Shown: positions 1-12,044 of the stretch, in pieces
Numbering within the stretch: the stretch's first letter is position 1
How the letters are laid out: each line of letters opens with the position of its first letter
Assembly (NCBI GenBank): GCA_950097015.1
Contig: CATNEN010000024.1
Span: forward strand, 2,113,501 to 2,177,500
DNA from: Macrostomum hystrix
Lineage: Eukaryota > Platyhelminthes > Macrostomidae
Reading direction: 5' to 3'
DNA: 64,000 bases
Program-made: the position numbers and the translations under genes
The notes under the pieces: model-generated
The model's database searches: none
Told to the model about the DNA's origin: nothing
What the model saw: the letters and a program-made list of their open reading frames with translations, nothing else

Positions 1-920
1 ACGTTTTATCTCCCCGTGCTCTGAACATTTGCCACAGATAAGTTCCCCAGAAGAAGTAGCCCCAGTTCAGTTAGTGTAAAAATGCAACCCTAATGATCAA
101 AATTCCTAGTTGTTGCATCAATTTGAATTGAAACTTTTCAGAAAAACTGTTTAAGTAACAATTTGAAAAGAATGCAGACTTATCTTGTATTTAGTAATTA
201 TTTAATAACCTAATTTAAAATGAAGGAAATAGTAAGTATAAACTTATTTATATTTCCATTTTAGCTTGGAGTGTGCACTGCTACACTGTCTCTCCCTTCC
301 TCTCTCTCTTTCCTCTCCTTTCTCTCTCTTCTTTCTTCCTGGCCTTCTATTCATACTAGACTTGACTAAACCTGATTTGACTGAAAATTGCCATACACAT
401 TGCCATACACTGTTGATTTGATAAATAGGCCTATACAACTCATGTGTTGACTTTTATTTACTGCCCTGACAATGACCTATAATGTCGAAATGCATTAGCA
501 ATAAAAATAAAAGTAAGTTAATGCTTATTTTTCCTTCATTTTAATACTATCTAATAAGCAAGCTATTCTACCCAAATTAATAAAAAAGCTTCCACTAATC
601 TTCAAAAAAGTGTTTGAAGACATTTCATTTTTAAAGGTCTGAGGACAAAAAATATTGAAGTGTAAATAGAAAGGTTCATCTGTATCTATAATGTTATTTT
701 GAAATTTCAATTCATTAAGCATGAATGGTGTAAAGTAGAATTATGTAAATATAAACTTTGCTAGCCATGAAAAATTAAGGCATCGGCTGTATAGGTGTAT
801 AAATGATTAATATAATATTATATTTTAAATGGCCTTCACAACAGAAAAGTATTTTTAAGTGTTTTAAAGTTTGATGTCTCTATTTACTCGAATGGATTGC
901 CTCACTGAACAGTTGCAGCA
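1..920. other. AT-rich intergenic DNA upstream of CHAF1B
   Basis: No coding region or recognisable repeat is visible. A CT-rich simple tract lies near 283-340. The last part must contain the 5' UTR and promoter of CHAF1B, but no clear TATA box or initiator can be assigned. Confidence 0.5.
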
Positions 921-3291
921 ATGAGGCTAATAATACCCGAAATATCCTGGCACGAGACTACGCCAATATATTCGTGTGACATTCAGCAGATGCTGAATTT
1001 GGACTCAAATGGCTCCAATGGTTGGTACAGGCTGGCCACTGGCGGCCGTGACAATCGGGTCCAACTGTGGAAGCTGCCGGCTGCTGCTGCCGACGCTGGC
1101 ATCGAGTTTTTATCTTCGCTCCGACGCCACGAGAAGCCGGTGAATGTTGTTCGCTTCTCGCCGGATCATCGCCTGCTGGCTAGCGGCTCGGACGATGCCA
1201 TCGTGCTGCTGTGGACTAGGCAGGATTCTGGCCCCGGTCAGCAGCAGCAGCAGCAGCAGCAATCGCCTGCGCCAGCCGGTTCCGCGTTAGCCGACGAAGA
1301 CGGCATCGTCTGTCAGGAGACCTGGACTGTGTGGCGAGCTCTGCGCGGGCATCTCGAAGATGTTTATGATCTAGGCTGGATGCCGGACTCAATGGTACGA
1401 CGCTTGAGTTGCTTTTCTTACAGTTGGGTAAATTTTAGCACTAGGCAATAGTGTCTTGCATATTTCTTCTGTTTTTGCCTAGATTCGAACTCTTGACCTC
1501 CTAGCTAAAAGCCGCACGACATCTTTACACTCTATACTTTAATAGGCGGGGTACCACCTTGATGTAGAAGATTGAGATTGAGATACAGATTGAGAAGATT
1601 CTGTACTCTGTGCAATGGCCTGCCATTTCCTAGAAAATTCAGTTTATAAGCCCTCGTTACATTTTGCCAGGGCCTAGTGTCGGGCTCAGTTGACCGGTCC
1701 ATAGTCCGCTGGAATCTGGCTCGCGAGCAGCAGCGCGCCATTATTCGAGAGCACGCCCATTTTGTCCAGGGCGTCGCCTGCGATCCGTTAGGCCGCCTGG
1801 TTGCCACGCAGAGCTCCGACCGGACCATCAGAGTCTACGGCTGCGGCGCCCGGCCTGTGGTAATTGCGAAATGCGCCAAAAACAACGAGACTCAACAGCA
1901 GCAGCAGCAGCAGTCAAATCATTATCGCCTATTCGCTGACGACAGTTGGAAGTCGTTTTTTCGGCGCCTGGCCTTCTCGCCTGATGGCAAAGTGCTTGTA
2001 GCGCCTGCTGGCCTACACTGGAATGACAACTATTGCGTGCACCTGTTTGCCAGAACGCGGCTTGACCGACCAGCGGCTTCCTTAGTTACTGGCCAGGTGC
2101 CGCCGGTTGCTGTGCGCTTCTGCCAGCGAAAATTCGCATTGGCCTATCATCCGCAGTTGGAGCTGGGAAGGCGGCGCATTCAGCAGGATCTGGTCAAGCT
2201 GCCATACAGATGGGTGAGCGGGCTTCGAAGCTTAAATCCTGTTTGTGTCAGAATCTGTAGGCTGCTGTATATTCCAGCTGTGTGAATCTGTAGGCTGCTG
2301 TATATTCCAGCTGTGTGAATCTGTAGGCTGCTGTATATTCCAGCTGTGTGAATCTGTAGGCTGCTGTATATTCCAGCTGTGTGAATCTGTAGGCTGCTGT
2401 ATATTCCAGCTGTGTGAATCTGTAGGCTGCTGTATATTCCAGCTGTGTGAATCTGTAGGCTGCTGTATATTCCAGGTCGGAGAATCTGTAGGCTAAGTAG
2501 ATATGAGGTGCCTGACAGAATTCAGCAAAAAATCGCACTCGCTGCAGGTGTTCGCCGTAGTGCTGGAGTCCGGAGTGCTGCTCTGCGACACGCAGCACCC
2601 GTTTCCCATTGGCGCCCTGCGCAATCTGCACTACCAGGCCCTGAACGATGCCACCTGGTCACCTGACGGCTCCCAGCTGGTTTTGGCTAGCACCGACGGC
2701 TATTGCTCCATTGTCCGCTTCGGCGAGGGCGAGCTCGGCCAGCCTTACTCTTCGCCTGAGAAAGAGAATGTCGCCGATGCTGTCAGCTTCGTGAAGCTCG
2801 GCACCCCCACTCAGCAGCTACCTCCTCCTCCTCCGCCGCCGCCACCTCCGCCGCCGACGCCCGTAAACTCGATATCAATGCCGCCGCCTCCGCCCGCCAC
2901 CCCGCCGGCGACCTTGTCCTCGGCGGCAGCAGCAGCAGCAGCCTCCCCCGGGGATCCGCTAACTCCTCGCGGTCAGAAGCGTCGCGTGCCTTTCGTTACT
3001 CTGGCCAGCGCTTTGCCGGAGTCGCCGGCCGGCTCTGCCAGGCCTGACACCTCGCTAGCGACAGAATCTGCGCCCGGAACACCGGTGGCTGTTGCGACAT
3101 CCACTGCGGCAACGGCGGCTGCGACGGCTGCCGCTGCTTCGACTTTTGAAAATCTGCAGAGCCCGTTGCGCAAGAAGCGCCGGGTGTCGTTTCTGACGCT
3201 GAGCACCAGCTTCTCGACCGGCGGCGCCGAGGATGTCGCAAAGTCGAACTGTGGCGGCGGTGGAGGCGGCGCAGTTGCCGACACAGCCTAG
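921..3291 (+). CDS. CHAF1B: Chromatin assembly factor 1 subunit B (CAF-1 p60), 3 exons
   Basis: WD40 subunit of the CAF-1 complex, which deposits H3-H4 on replicated or repaired DNA in the nucleus. Exons are 921-1394, 1671-2213 and 2548-3291, joined in phase 0 by GT-AG introns, giving about 586 residues (human about 559). Family-specific stretches are visible: the N-terminus RLIIPEISWH, VNVVRFSPD, LRGHLEDVYDLGW, LVSGSVDRS spanning intron 1, DDSWKSFFRRL, LPYRW joined to VFAVV across intron 2, and STDGYCS. A proline- and alanine-rich tail follows, carrying two similar basic motifs, KRRVPFVTLAS (2977-3009) and KKRRVSFLTLS (3172-3204). These resemble the B-domain-like ASF1-binding motif of p60. 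CAG runs encode Q tracts in exons 1 and 2. Intron 1 holds a tRNA-like fragment and intron 2 a 33-bp minisatellite. The start is the first ATG and matches the family N-terminus. Confidence 0.93.
1478..1545 (-). repeat. tRNA-like SINE remnant in CHAF1B intron 1
   Basis: Read on the minus strand, the segment has a B-box-like GTTCGAATC after a tRNA-like arm. The A-box is weak and no body is recognisable, so it is probably a decayed tRNA-derived SINE head. Confidence 0.35.
2251..2494. repeat. 33-bp minisatellite filling CHAF1B intron 2
   Basis: About 7.4 near-identical copies of a 33-bp unit beginning GAATCTGTAGGCTGCTGTAT. It occupies most of the 334-bp intron (2214-2547). Each unit contains ATATTCCAG, which resembles a 3' splice site, but only the AG at 2546-2547 restores the CHAF1B reading frame. 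Confidence 0.95.
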
Positions 3292-3424
3292 TATTCTAAT
3301 ACGTTATCTTATTTTCTTTGGCTGCTTTTCTATCATCTTACAGTGAATGATTGACGCTTGCTTTATTTTCCTGTGCTATCTCAATTCATATTGTCTTGGG
3401 GATTGCGCTGTCACGATGGCCACT

Positions 3425-4498
3425 ACATTGCTAACCTAAACTATTAGGAATGGATTGCTAATCTAAACTATTAGGAATGGATTGCTAACCTAAACGATTA
3501 GGAATGGATTGCTAATCTAAACTATTAGGAATGGATTGCTAATTTAAACTATTAGGAATGGATTGCTAATCTAAACTATTAGGAATGGATTGCTAATCTA
3601 AACTATTAGGAATGGATTGCTAATCTAAACTATTAGGAATGGATTGCTAATCTAAACTATTAGGAATGGATTGCTAATCTAGACTATTAGGAATGGATTG
3701 CTAATCTAAACTATTAGGAATGGATTGCTAATCTAGACTATTAGGAATGGATTGCTAATCTAGACTATTAGGAATGGATTGCTAATCTAAACTATTAGGA
3801 ATGGATTGCTAATCTAAACTATTAGGAATGGATTGCTAATCTAAACTATTAGGAATGGATTGCTAATCTAAACTATTAGGAATGGATTGCTAATCTAAAC
3901 TATTAGGAATGGATTGCTAATCTAAACTATTAGGAATGGATTGCTAATCTAAACTATTAGGAATGGATTGCTAATCTAAACTATTAGGAATGGATTGCTA
4001 ATCTAAACTATTAGGAATGGATTGCTAATCTAAACTATTAGGAATGGATTGCTAATCTAAACTATTAGGAATGGATTGCTAATCTAAACTATTAGGAATG
4101 GATTGCTAATCTAAACTATTAGGATTTGGATTGCTAATCTAAACTATTAGGATTTGGATTGCTAATCTAAACTATTAGGAATGGATTGCTAATCTAAACT
4201 AGTAGGAATGGATTGCTAATCTAAACTATTAGGAATGGATTGCTAATCTAGACTATTAGGAATGGATTGCTAATCTAAACTATTAGGATTTGGATTGCTA
4301 ATCTAAACTATTAGGATTTGGATTGCTAATCTAAACTATTAGGAATGGATTGCTAATCTAAACTAGTAGGAATGGATTGCTAATCTAAACTATTAGGAAT
4401 GGATTGCTAATCTAAACTAGTAGGAATGGATTGCTAATCTAAACTATTAGGAATGGATTGCTAATCTAGCCTATTAGGAATGGATTGCTAATCTAGCC
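3425..4498. repeat. 27-bp tandem array, about 40 copies
   Basis: Unit starts ATTGCTAATCTAAACTATTA and ends GGAATGG. It sits just 3' of the CHAF1B stop codon. Variants (GGATTTGG, CTAGTAGG, CTAGACT) recur in the same order near 4120-4210 and 4280-4370, about six units apart, suggesting block duplication inside the array. Confidence 0.96.
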
Positions 4499-5150
4499 TT
4501 TGTGTGTACGAGCTAGATAGTGGGTGTACATGTGTGCAATAAGCTACTTATGTGTGGATGTGTTTGTCTAATTAATAATGTGCCACTTGTTTTATATGAT
4601 GAAACAGATTGATCCAGCGCACTTAAGCATTTACTGGCCCCGCCCGCAAACTGCTAGCTGCAGTTGATTAATAACATGTTCAGTTTTTTTATATCTTCCA
4701 TTATATGGAGTTTAGTTATTTTCGGTGAATATTTCATTAATTAAGTGTTTGTGCAATTTATTTAAAGATTGCATTTGATCTAATATCATAGCTATCAATC
4801 TCATTTGTCTGCCCAATTCATTCTATGCTTGGTTCAAGAATGCATTTTTCTATCTTTCAATTTAATTTTCATTTCATTTTATAACTTCGTAATTACTGTC
4901 CTTATACAGACACAATTCTTGTTAATCGGCCGGATCATGGGGTCATTTAAAAATATACACGCAATCACTGCGAGTAGTACGCACCGGACTGCTAATATTT
5001 CACATTATTTATTCGTTGTCAATCTATAAGAGTTGTTTTTCATTCGGCACTACCCTTCTGAGTTGACTCAGCTGTAAAATGGGACAGCATCAGCTGGGCT
5101 TGAAAGATTTGTGAGTGATAATACAACCTTTGAAAATGCATTCTTGCAAT
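4499..5150. other. AT-rich intergenic DNA
   Basis: No exon with a splice context or conserved protein is visible. The short open frame near 4805-5029 has no coding bias and no recognisable product. Confidence 0.4.
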
Positions 5151-5151
5151 A

Positions 5152-5552
5152 ACTGCGGCCGTGCCACTGGCTGCACATCTTTCACAATACGAGTAATAAT
5201 AAGAATTGCAGGAGGGCTGTGGGCAATGACGCATCATTTGGTGACACTAGACCCGCAGTCAGCGAGGAGGCAATCCTGCCCACTGACTCCTGAGCACACA
5301 CGCACACAGATACTGTACGAGGCACGCGCTCACGCAGAGGTGTACATCTGCCCTGACTTTCTCATCGTCGTGCACTCTCCACTGTACCTTGGAGGTCGGA
5401 CCTTAAGGGCGCATCTTGCACGACAAGCCCCCAAGCCATCTCCCCGCGGCTGTGCCCCAAATGCATGTGGCCTCGCCGCGGAATCGAGCTTAGGACGTTG
5501 TTGCGAGAGGCAAACGCGTTCACCGCTCTGCCACCGACCCCCTCACATCTTG
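5152..5552 (-). repeat. tRNA-derived SINE, family A copy 1
   Basis: Same element as at 17258-17575 and 48651-48965. On the minus strand the right end carries an A-box-like TGGCAGAGCGGT and a B-box-like GCTCGATTCCGCG, followed by a shared body of about 250 bp. The left end carries the segment TGCACATCT also seen in the tails of families B and C. Copies differ at many positions, so they are not recent. Confidence 0.75.
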
Positions 5553-5559
5553 CCCAGGT

Positions 5560-6815
5560 GTAATTTCTATATTTTTATCCATCTATAGATAGCACTACTG
5601 CTAGTAGCTAGATTCGATTATTTGTAGCAAATTTGAAAAAATCTAGAATATTATTCGACTTTAATCTGATGGCACAGTTTAATCACTGAGACGAATTGGG
5701 ATTTTGTGTATTTTTATAGGAAAATAATAAATTGAAATTTATAAATTTATTAAATTGAAACCCCCTTGAAATTGTTTCGGCAGCGCCAAGTATGTACGCT
5801 TGATCACGAAATTGGAGAGATTCGCGTCAGGGTGTCCATAGTGGCCTAGTTTTACTTGTTGTAGCCCTTGAAGGTCCAGCAGTCCGTCTAGATAAAGCTA
5901 GGTGACCAACGATGTCGGAGATGATGCAGGCGCATTCGGGTGACATGCTGATCAGTTTTGAAGGCAGCACTGAGGCGCAGTGCTAATTCGTGTATAGGGG
6001 TGTATGAAATACCCTAGCCTTATTGGAAAAATCAGACCTTCGGCCAGAACCATTGCATATCCCGACGGTGACGGTATGAAGAGCTGGCGACTTCTTGTTT
6101 CAGAAGTTGGTTCGCGTTGTTGAGTTTCATGTGCTTTCGTTGCTCCGTTCGGGTGCAGCACAAAAATTGTCAAGGGGATTCCCCCTTGGTAGCTGTACTG
6201 TTATTTTTCATAAAGTTTTCGTTTTTGCTTCTATGGGAAGCAAATTTTGAAATTTTATATCATTATAAAGTATTCAACCTCAAGCTAAAAGTTCGCCCAG
6301 TAATAAGCTTTCATCCAGCTATTCAGTTCTGTGTAATCTACCGGATTTATTCATGGTCGAGTCTCATTAAAATCCTAGAAATTTTGTCACTCTGCTTCTA
6401 AAGCAATAAAAAATCTGTTTAACAAAAATTTGTGGCAGAAATAAAAAGAAGAAAACACAAGAAAAGCTATTAAAGCGCATTGGCTGTCTGTTAGCAGCTG
6501 TTGCAGGCTTTTACTAGCATTGTAGCCATCAAATCCTGCTGATTGAGGCTATGAAGTGAGTATTGAATGCTCTGCGTTTGAGTAGCTGCTAAGCAATGTA
6601 ATTCTTTTAACTTTTCTCGCATGAGGGACAAAAAGAATTAAATTCTAAGAACTTTGATCGGCAGTGTTGAATTGCTGTAATCTTCTTTTTTATGGAAGCC
6701 AAATCTGTTATGCCAGCTTAAAGGATTAGCTTGTCAATGCGAGGCTTAAACGGGCAGGCGAAGCAAATCTGCTTTTTTGGCGGCTGTTCCTGAAGTCCAC
6801 GAGGGCTGCTGCCTT
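5560..6815. other. Intergenic DNA with one dispersed repeat
   Basis: Mostly AT-rich with no supported gene. Positions 6117-6200 match, inverted, a segment at about 22365-22455: TTCGGGTGCAGCA followed by AAAATTGTCA and a GGGGATTCCCC-type core. Confidence 0.45.
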
Positions 6816-9078
6816 TCACTTTGCATCACACTTGATGTCGGCAGCTCTAGTTGCTTCGGACTCGCTGGAAGTCCTCCGCCTCAGCTCGCAGAGGCCACCA
6901 AGGACGCTAGCGGAGCTGCCGCAGCAGCAGCAGCGACTGGTGGATGGCAGGTGCACTAGCGCGGGTATCGCGGAAGCGGCAGCGATGTCAGCCGAAACTG
7001 TTGCCTCCTGACTTAGCCGAGCGATCGCCACTTGTCGCTTCCATTTTGTTCTGATTTGGGCGGTGTTAGGTGCAAAAGCGCTAGTTATGAATTATTGAGG
7101 TAATGTTAGTAAGGCTGAGATAGTGTTGTTGTGTTCCCGGTAGGGTTGTCGGAATCGGGGTAGGGTTGTCGGAATCGGGGTAGGGTTGTCAGAATCGGGG
7201 TAGGGTTGTCGGAATCGGGGTAGGGTTGTCGGAATCGGGGTAGGGTTGTCGGAATCGTGGAAGTATTGTCAGAATCAGGTTAGGGGTTGTCAGAATCGGT
7301 GTAGGGTTGTCGGAATCGGGGTAGGGTTGTCGGAATCGGGGAAGGATTGTCGGAATCGGGGTAGGGTTGTCGGAATCGGGGTTGGGATGTGGGAAATGGG
7401 GTAGGGTTGTCGGAATCGGGAAGGGTTGTCGGAATCGGGGAAGGGTTGTCGGAATCGGGGAAGGGTTGTTAGAATCGGGGTAGGGTTGTCAGAATCGGGT
7501 TAGGGTTGTCAGAATCGGGGTAGGGTTGTCGGAATCGGGGTAGGGTTGTCGGAATCGGGGTTGGGATGTGGGAAATGGGGTAGGGTTGTCGGAATCGGGG
7601 AAGGGTTGTTGGAATCGGGGAAGGGTTGTCGGAATCGGGGTAGGGTTGTCGGAATCGGGGAAGGGTTGTTAGAATCGGGGTAGGGTTGTCAGAATCGGGG
7701 TAGGGTTGTCAGAATCGGGGTAGGGTTGTCAGAATCGGGGAAGGGTTGTCGGAATCGGGGAAGGGTTGTTAGAATCGGGGAAGGGTTGTCGGAATCGGGG
7801 TAGGGTTGTCAGAATCGGGGTAGGGTTGTCGGAATCGGGTTAGGGTTGTCAGAATCGGGGTAGGGTTGTCAGAATCGGGGTAGGGTTGTCAGAATCGGGG
7901 TAGGGTTGTCGGAATCAGGGTTGGGATGTCGGAAATGGGGTAGGGTTGTCGGAATTGGGGTTGGGATGTCGGAAATGGGGTAGGGTTGTCGGATTCGGGG
8001 GAGGGTTGGGTTAGGGTTAGGGTCGCAGTTGGACCCAATATTGCCCAACGCGAATGGTGGTAATCTTTCTAATATATAATTTAGAATATATATAATGGTG
8101 CATATTAGTTTCTAAGCAATAGTTGCGGCTGTACGTCAGGCCCAACAATATAATCATCAACATTTATTATCCCTAAAGCCACTCACCGCCTGTTCTGGTA
8201 CCAGGTCTTCACCTGAGCATCGGTGAGCCTCAGAACTGCGGCTAGCCTGGTCCTCTCCTGCACACTGAGGTATTTCCGCTTGCAGAATGCGTCCTCCAGC
8301 CCATTCAGCTGCGCTTCGGTGAATGCCGTGCGTGCCTTGCGCTGCTTCCGCTTCCACTGGGCGCCGAGGTGGTCGAATCCGTGCGAGCTCGACTGCTGCG
8401 GCTGCCGGCTGCGGGCTACTGACGAAGGAGTGCCAGGAGCTCGTTGATACTTGTCTGGGATGGGTCATCAAGCATCATCCAGTATGGGTCATCATGGATC
8501 ATGCAGGATGGGTCATCAAGCACCATCCAGGATGGGTCATCAAGCATCATCCAGTAGGGGTCATCATGGATCATCCGGGATGGGTCATCAAGCGTCATCC
8601 AGTATGAGTCATCATGGATCATGCAGGATGGGTCATCAAGCATCATCCAGTATGAGTCATCATGGATCATGCAGGATGGGTCATCAAGCATCATCCAGTA
8701 TGAGTCATCATGGATCATGCAGGATGGGTCATCAAGCATCATCCAGTATGAGTCATCATGGATCATGCAGGATGGGTCATCAAGCATCATCCAGTATGAG
8801 TCATCAAGCATCATCCAGTATGAGTCATCATGGATCATGCAGGATGGGTCATCAAGCATCATCCAGTATGAGTCATCATGGATCATGCAAATCTTGTCCA
8901 ACGAGAGCGAATACTCACTCCAGACATCGGCATCACGCGCCTCTACCCCATCGTCAGTCAGCAGGTCGTCGATCATGAAGCCGCGCCTAAACTGCTGATT
9001 AGGCCCTGGCGCCGGGAACTGGTCGTGGCGATGCATTTCCGATGATTGCTCAAACTTAGTTTCGCTTTCCATATCCAA
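6816..9078 (-). CDS. BARHL: BarH-like homeobox transcription factor, 3 exons
   Basis: Sequence-specific nuclear transcription factor; in animals BarH/BARHL genes act in neural and sensory cell specification. Minus-strand exons are 9078-8919, 8454-8187 and 7050-6816, with donor GTGAGT after both coding exons. The frames join exactly (phases 1 and 2) to give 220 residues. The N-terminus contains [11 protein letters not shown], like the FIL (Eh1-type) repressor motif of BARHL proteins. The homeodomain is encoded by exons 2 and 3: [34 protein letters not shown], then TKWKRQ after the intron. KYLSVQ and [14 protein letters not shown] are typical of the BarH class. The C-terminus is short, with a small Cys run, and no typical BARHL C-terminal block is seen. 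Both introns are mostly minisatellite. The ATG at 9078 is the first in frame. Confidence 0.88.
7137..8010. repeat. 20-bp minisatellite in BARHL intron 2
   Basis: About 43 copies of TAGGGTTGTCGGAATCGGGG and close variants fill most of the 1.1-kb intron that interrupts the homeodomain. The G-rich strand is the plus strand. The array ends in three telomere-like TTAGGG-type repeats near 8003-8024. Confidence 0.95.
8456..8893. repeat. 48-bp (2 x 24) minisatellite filling BARHL intron 1
   Basis: Alternating 24-bp half-units, one starting GATGGGTCATCAAGCATC and one starting TATGAGTCATCATGGATC. It occupies nearly the whole 464-bp intron. The 3' splice site used (AG at 8455-8456, minus strand) is the edge of the last, diverged unit. 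Confidence 0.94.
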
Positions 9079-9749
9079 CTATTGCTCAATTTAATAGGCT
9101 TTGTTCTCTAAGATTTCATTTACCGCAATCCGATCTTAAAATGCGCTTTATTAGCAAACACATTCAACTTAAGCCTGGTCTAACCAGCTGTTGCCTTCTC
9201 CCCGTGACAAACTGCAATCATCGATGCGTATCTAGTCTGCGCTACTGAATAGTAGTATTTAGTGAGTATTTGATGACTGTTTCTAAAATTCCAATCAACG
9301 GTCTCTATCCTCTACTCAGTAATTCGATCCACACAGGCACCCTTGGCAGCAGCAGCAGCCGGTTGGTTTATTTTATTCTAGCTTATCCCATGATAAACTA
9401 GGCTCATTAATCACGCAAACTGGAGAGCTCAGGACGGTGCGGTGACCAAATAGAAAGGTGAGAATGAAAGAAATATGGCTTTGATAGAACACGTAGCAAG
9501 AATGTATCCTTAGCCCTTAAGTGCACAGCTGAGGTCTGAAATGATCGCACAACGATTGCTTGTACAAATTTGTCACTCCCTATCGTGACGAGCTAAAACG
9601 AAAAAAATGATTTGTAGCTAAACTTCTGTTCTAGGGCGAAAGTCGAACCTTGATATTGTGGCCAACCTATACTTTGCCTCTAATCAATTTGTAAAAATAA
9701 GCAACTTCATCTTGGCATTCATTTACCTCCATTTTCAGAGCAATAATAG
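9079..9749. other. Intergenic DNA upstream of BARHL
   Basis: No coding region or repeat is recognised. It should contain the BARHL promoter (minus strand), but no core element can be assigned. Confidence 0.4.
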
Positions 9750-10382
9750 GACTCATTGTCATCCTTGACTTTGATGGGACTCATCCTTGACTTTGATGGG
9801 ACTCATCCTTGACTTTGATGGGACTCATCCTTGACTTTGATGGGACTCATCCTTGACTTTGATGGGACTCATCCTTGACTTTGATGGGACTCATCCTTGA
9901 CTTTGATGGGACTCAAACTTGACTTTGATGGGACTCATCCTTGACTTTGATGGGACTCAACCTTGACTCTGATGGGACTCAAACTTGACTTTGACGGGAC
10001 TCAACCTTGACTTTGATGGGACTCGAACTTGACTTTGATGCGACTCAACCTTGACTTTGATGGGACTCAACCTTGACTCTGATGGGACTCAAACTTGACT
10101 TTGATGGGACTCATCCTTGACTTTGACGGGACTCATCCTTGACTTTGATGGGACTCAACCTTGACTCTGATGGGACTCAAACTTGACTTTGACGGGACTC
10201 AACTTTGACTTTGGTGGGACTCATCCTTGACTTTGGTGGGACTCACCCGTGACTTTGATGGGACTCACCCGTGACTTTGATGGGACTCATCCTTGACTTT
10301 GATGGGACTCATCCTTGACTTTGGTGGGACTCATCCTTGACTTTGGTGGGACTCATCCTTGAATTTGGTGGGACTCATCCTC
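9750..10382. repeat. 22-bp minisatellite, about 28 copies
   Basis: The unit contains TTGACTTTGATGGGACTCA and varies at two or three positions (CATCC, CAACC or CAAAC before TTGA). It is intergenic between BARHL and the next SINE. Confidence 0.95.
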
Positions 10383-10912
10383 AAGTTCGAGAGATTCTGA
10401 AGAGGTTCTGGAGTAGATAATTTTGTAAACATACTCAGAGGCTGTATAAATGCTTATTTCTAGTCAAGTGCTGTAGACGTCAATACCCAAGAACATGTAT
10501 GCTAAGAAAATATAGTACTTCCTGCCAATCTCATTCGCCCCTTTTCTAAAGTTGAAGTGAAATGAACTGCAGTATTCCTTGAAGCCTCCATAGTGAAGGA
10601 ACTGCACCTGCCCCACAGTCAGACCACATTTATTCTAGAACGCTTTAATTGATGTACAAAAGTGCAGAATAAACCAAATGACGCACCGTATTGCTGTGCT
10701 GCTGGGACTAAAGAATGTAGCAAAGCGACTTCGGACATTTTTACCCGAATTCTTTAGTTTCTTCAGTTCGAGAAAACTTAATTCGAAAGGAGACGCGCTC
10801 GAGTGTGCTTGCTTTTCTAGGTACTTTGCTAGTATGTTAGTTTGAAAATTTCGGACTAAAACCTGGCTAAACTTTGTCTGTTTATATAAAAAATAATATA
10901 CGAAAAAACGGT
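10383..10912. other. Intergenic DNA without a recognised gene
   Basis: Short open frames exist on the minus strand, but none shows conserved motifs or a splice context. Confidence 0.4.
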
Positions 10913-11092
10913 TTACACCTGCCTCAAATGGACCAGATGTGCAGCCGACAGCACAGCCGCAGATATTGCGCGGCGCATCTGAAGGCTGCGTACGGCTGTT
11001 CAGTCCGTGGACTGTGGAGTCGGGAATCGAACCTCCGGCCTTCAAGCCGTGAGTCCGACGTTCTAAACACTAGGCTACAAGCCGCTAATATC
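10913..11092 (-). repeat. tRNA-derived SINE, family B, internally deleted copy
   Basis: The minus-strand head has A-box TAGCCTAGTG and B-box GGTTCGATTCC, followed directly by the tail segment that contains GCTGTGCTGTCGGCTGCACA. It lacks the middle part present at 59762-60042. Confidence 0.8.
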
Positions 11093-11357
11093 TAAACATT
11101 AATTCGCGATTAATTTATAGGAGTAATGTTGACTGATCAAAGTCAAGTTGATTAGTGCCCATTCATCTGACACTGTGTACTTTATTATAGAAATGCAACG
11201 AAAGAACTTCTTAATGTCAGGCCGGCGATATGCTCTACAGCGGGTCATTGTGGGTACACATTTCAGTGCTCCAATTGGCAACGGACAGCTGGAGGTGAGG
11301 ACAGACAATTGCTGATTGGCTGAGAGGCCACAGTGCCAGATAGGGATTTGGAATTAG

Positions 11358-11450
11358 TTTATAAAAGGTTTTTTCGGCCGTAGAGAATTTCTCTGAGACC
11401 ACGCAGGATTTGGATTATAGAAAGAAATTCTTTCTACGAAAAATCCGCAA
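11358..11450 (+). promoter_or_regulatory. TATA-like box followed by a hairpin
   Basis: TTTATAAAAGG lies about 55 bp upstream of a palindrome with nine-base arms, TAGAAAGAA and TTCTTTCTA (11418-11436), extended by GGATT/AATCC pairs. This could be the start of a short, possibly non-coding, transcript; no product is seen. Confidence 0.3.
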
Positions 11451-11812
11451 TTTTTGTGCTATCTCACTTGAAAGTCAAATCGATCAACAGCAAGTAAGTT
11501 GATTTACTTAAGCATGTTCACAAGTGCTATTTACCTCCACTTTCAGATAATGACGCTCTGAAAGTTGTTCGGAGTGCACCAACTATGGATGGTAGAATAT
11601 TTCAGTTCCTGTCTACTAAAAAATGGCATGCTTCACGTATTTTCGCCCACGGAACAAGTCCCTATAAAGCGAAGTCATGTTGATACTGACTTACTGTTAG
11701 ATAGTTAGAATGTTTTTCCCAGAAAAACATTGCTGCATGCTTTAGTCTATGGGTATTAACCGCGAAGGGCAGAGTGAGAAGGGTGTGGGAGGCGACTTCC
11801 TACCATAGACAA

Positions 11813-12044
11813 AAATGTTTGAATAATCCATTCCCAAGGACAACTTGATAACTTGATAAGTTAATAAGAGTTATCAGAGTTAATAAGAGCTACGCGCCTC
11901 GATCGACCGCCATTAACTTGCTCGGCACCCAACTGGTAAAGTTCCATTAACGCGCATCTTACATGCGTCTTAATGTCACCAAAAGTGCATAGCAACTTGG
12001 TTGTTTCGCATTTTTCGCATTCTTGCTCGGTATTTTGTCTATGG
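11813..12044. mobile_element. MITE-like element with CCATAGACAAAA ends
   Basis: The left end CCATAGACAAAA is mirrored by TTTTGTCTATGG at the right end, 232 bp apart, with no coding sequence inside. The same terminal word occurs near 19905, 41138 and 41412. No target duplication is clear. Confidence 0.4.

Noticed and set aside
8003-8024. Telomere-like TTAGGG repeats
   Set aside because: Only about three copies at the edge of a related G-rich minisatellite; not evidence of a chromosome end.
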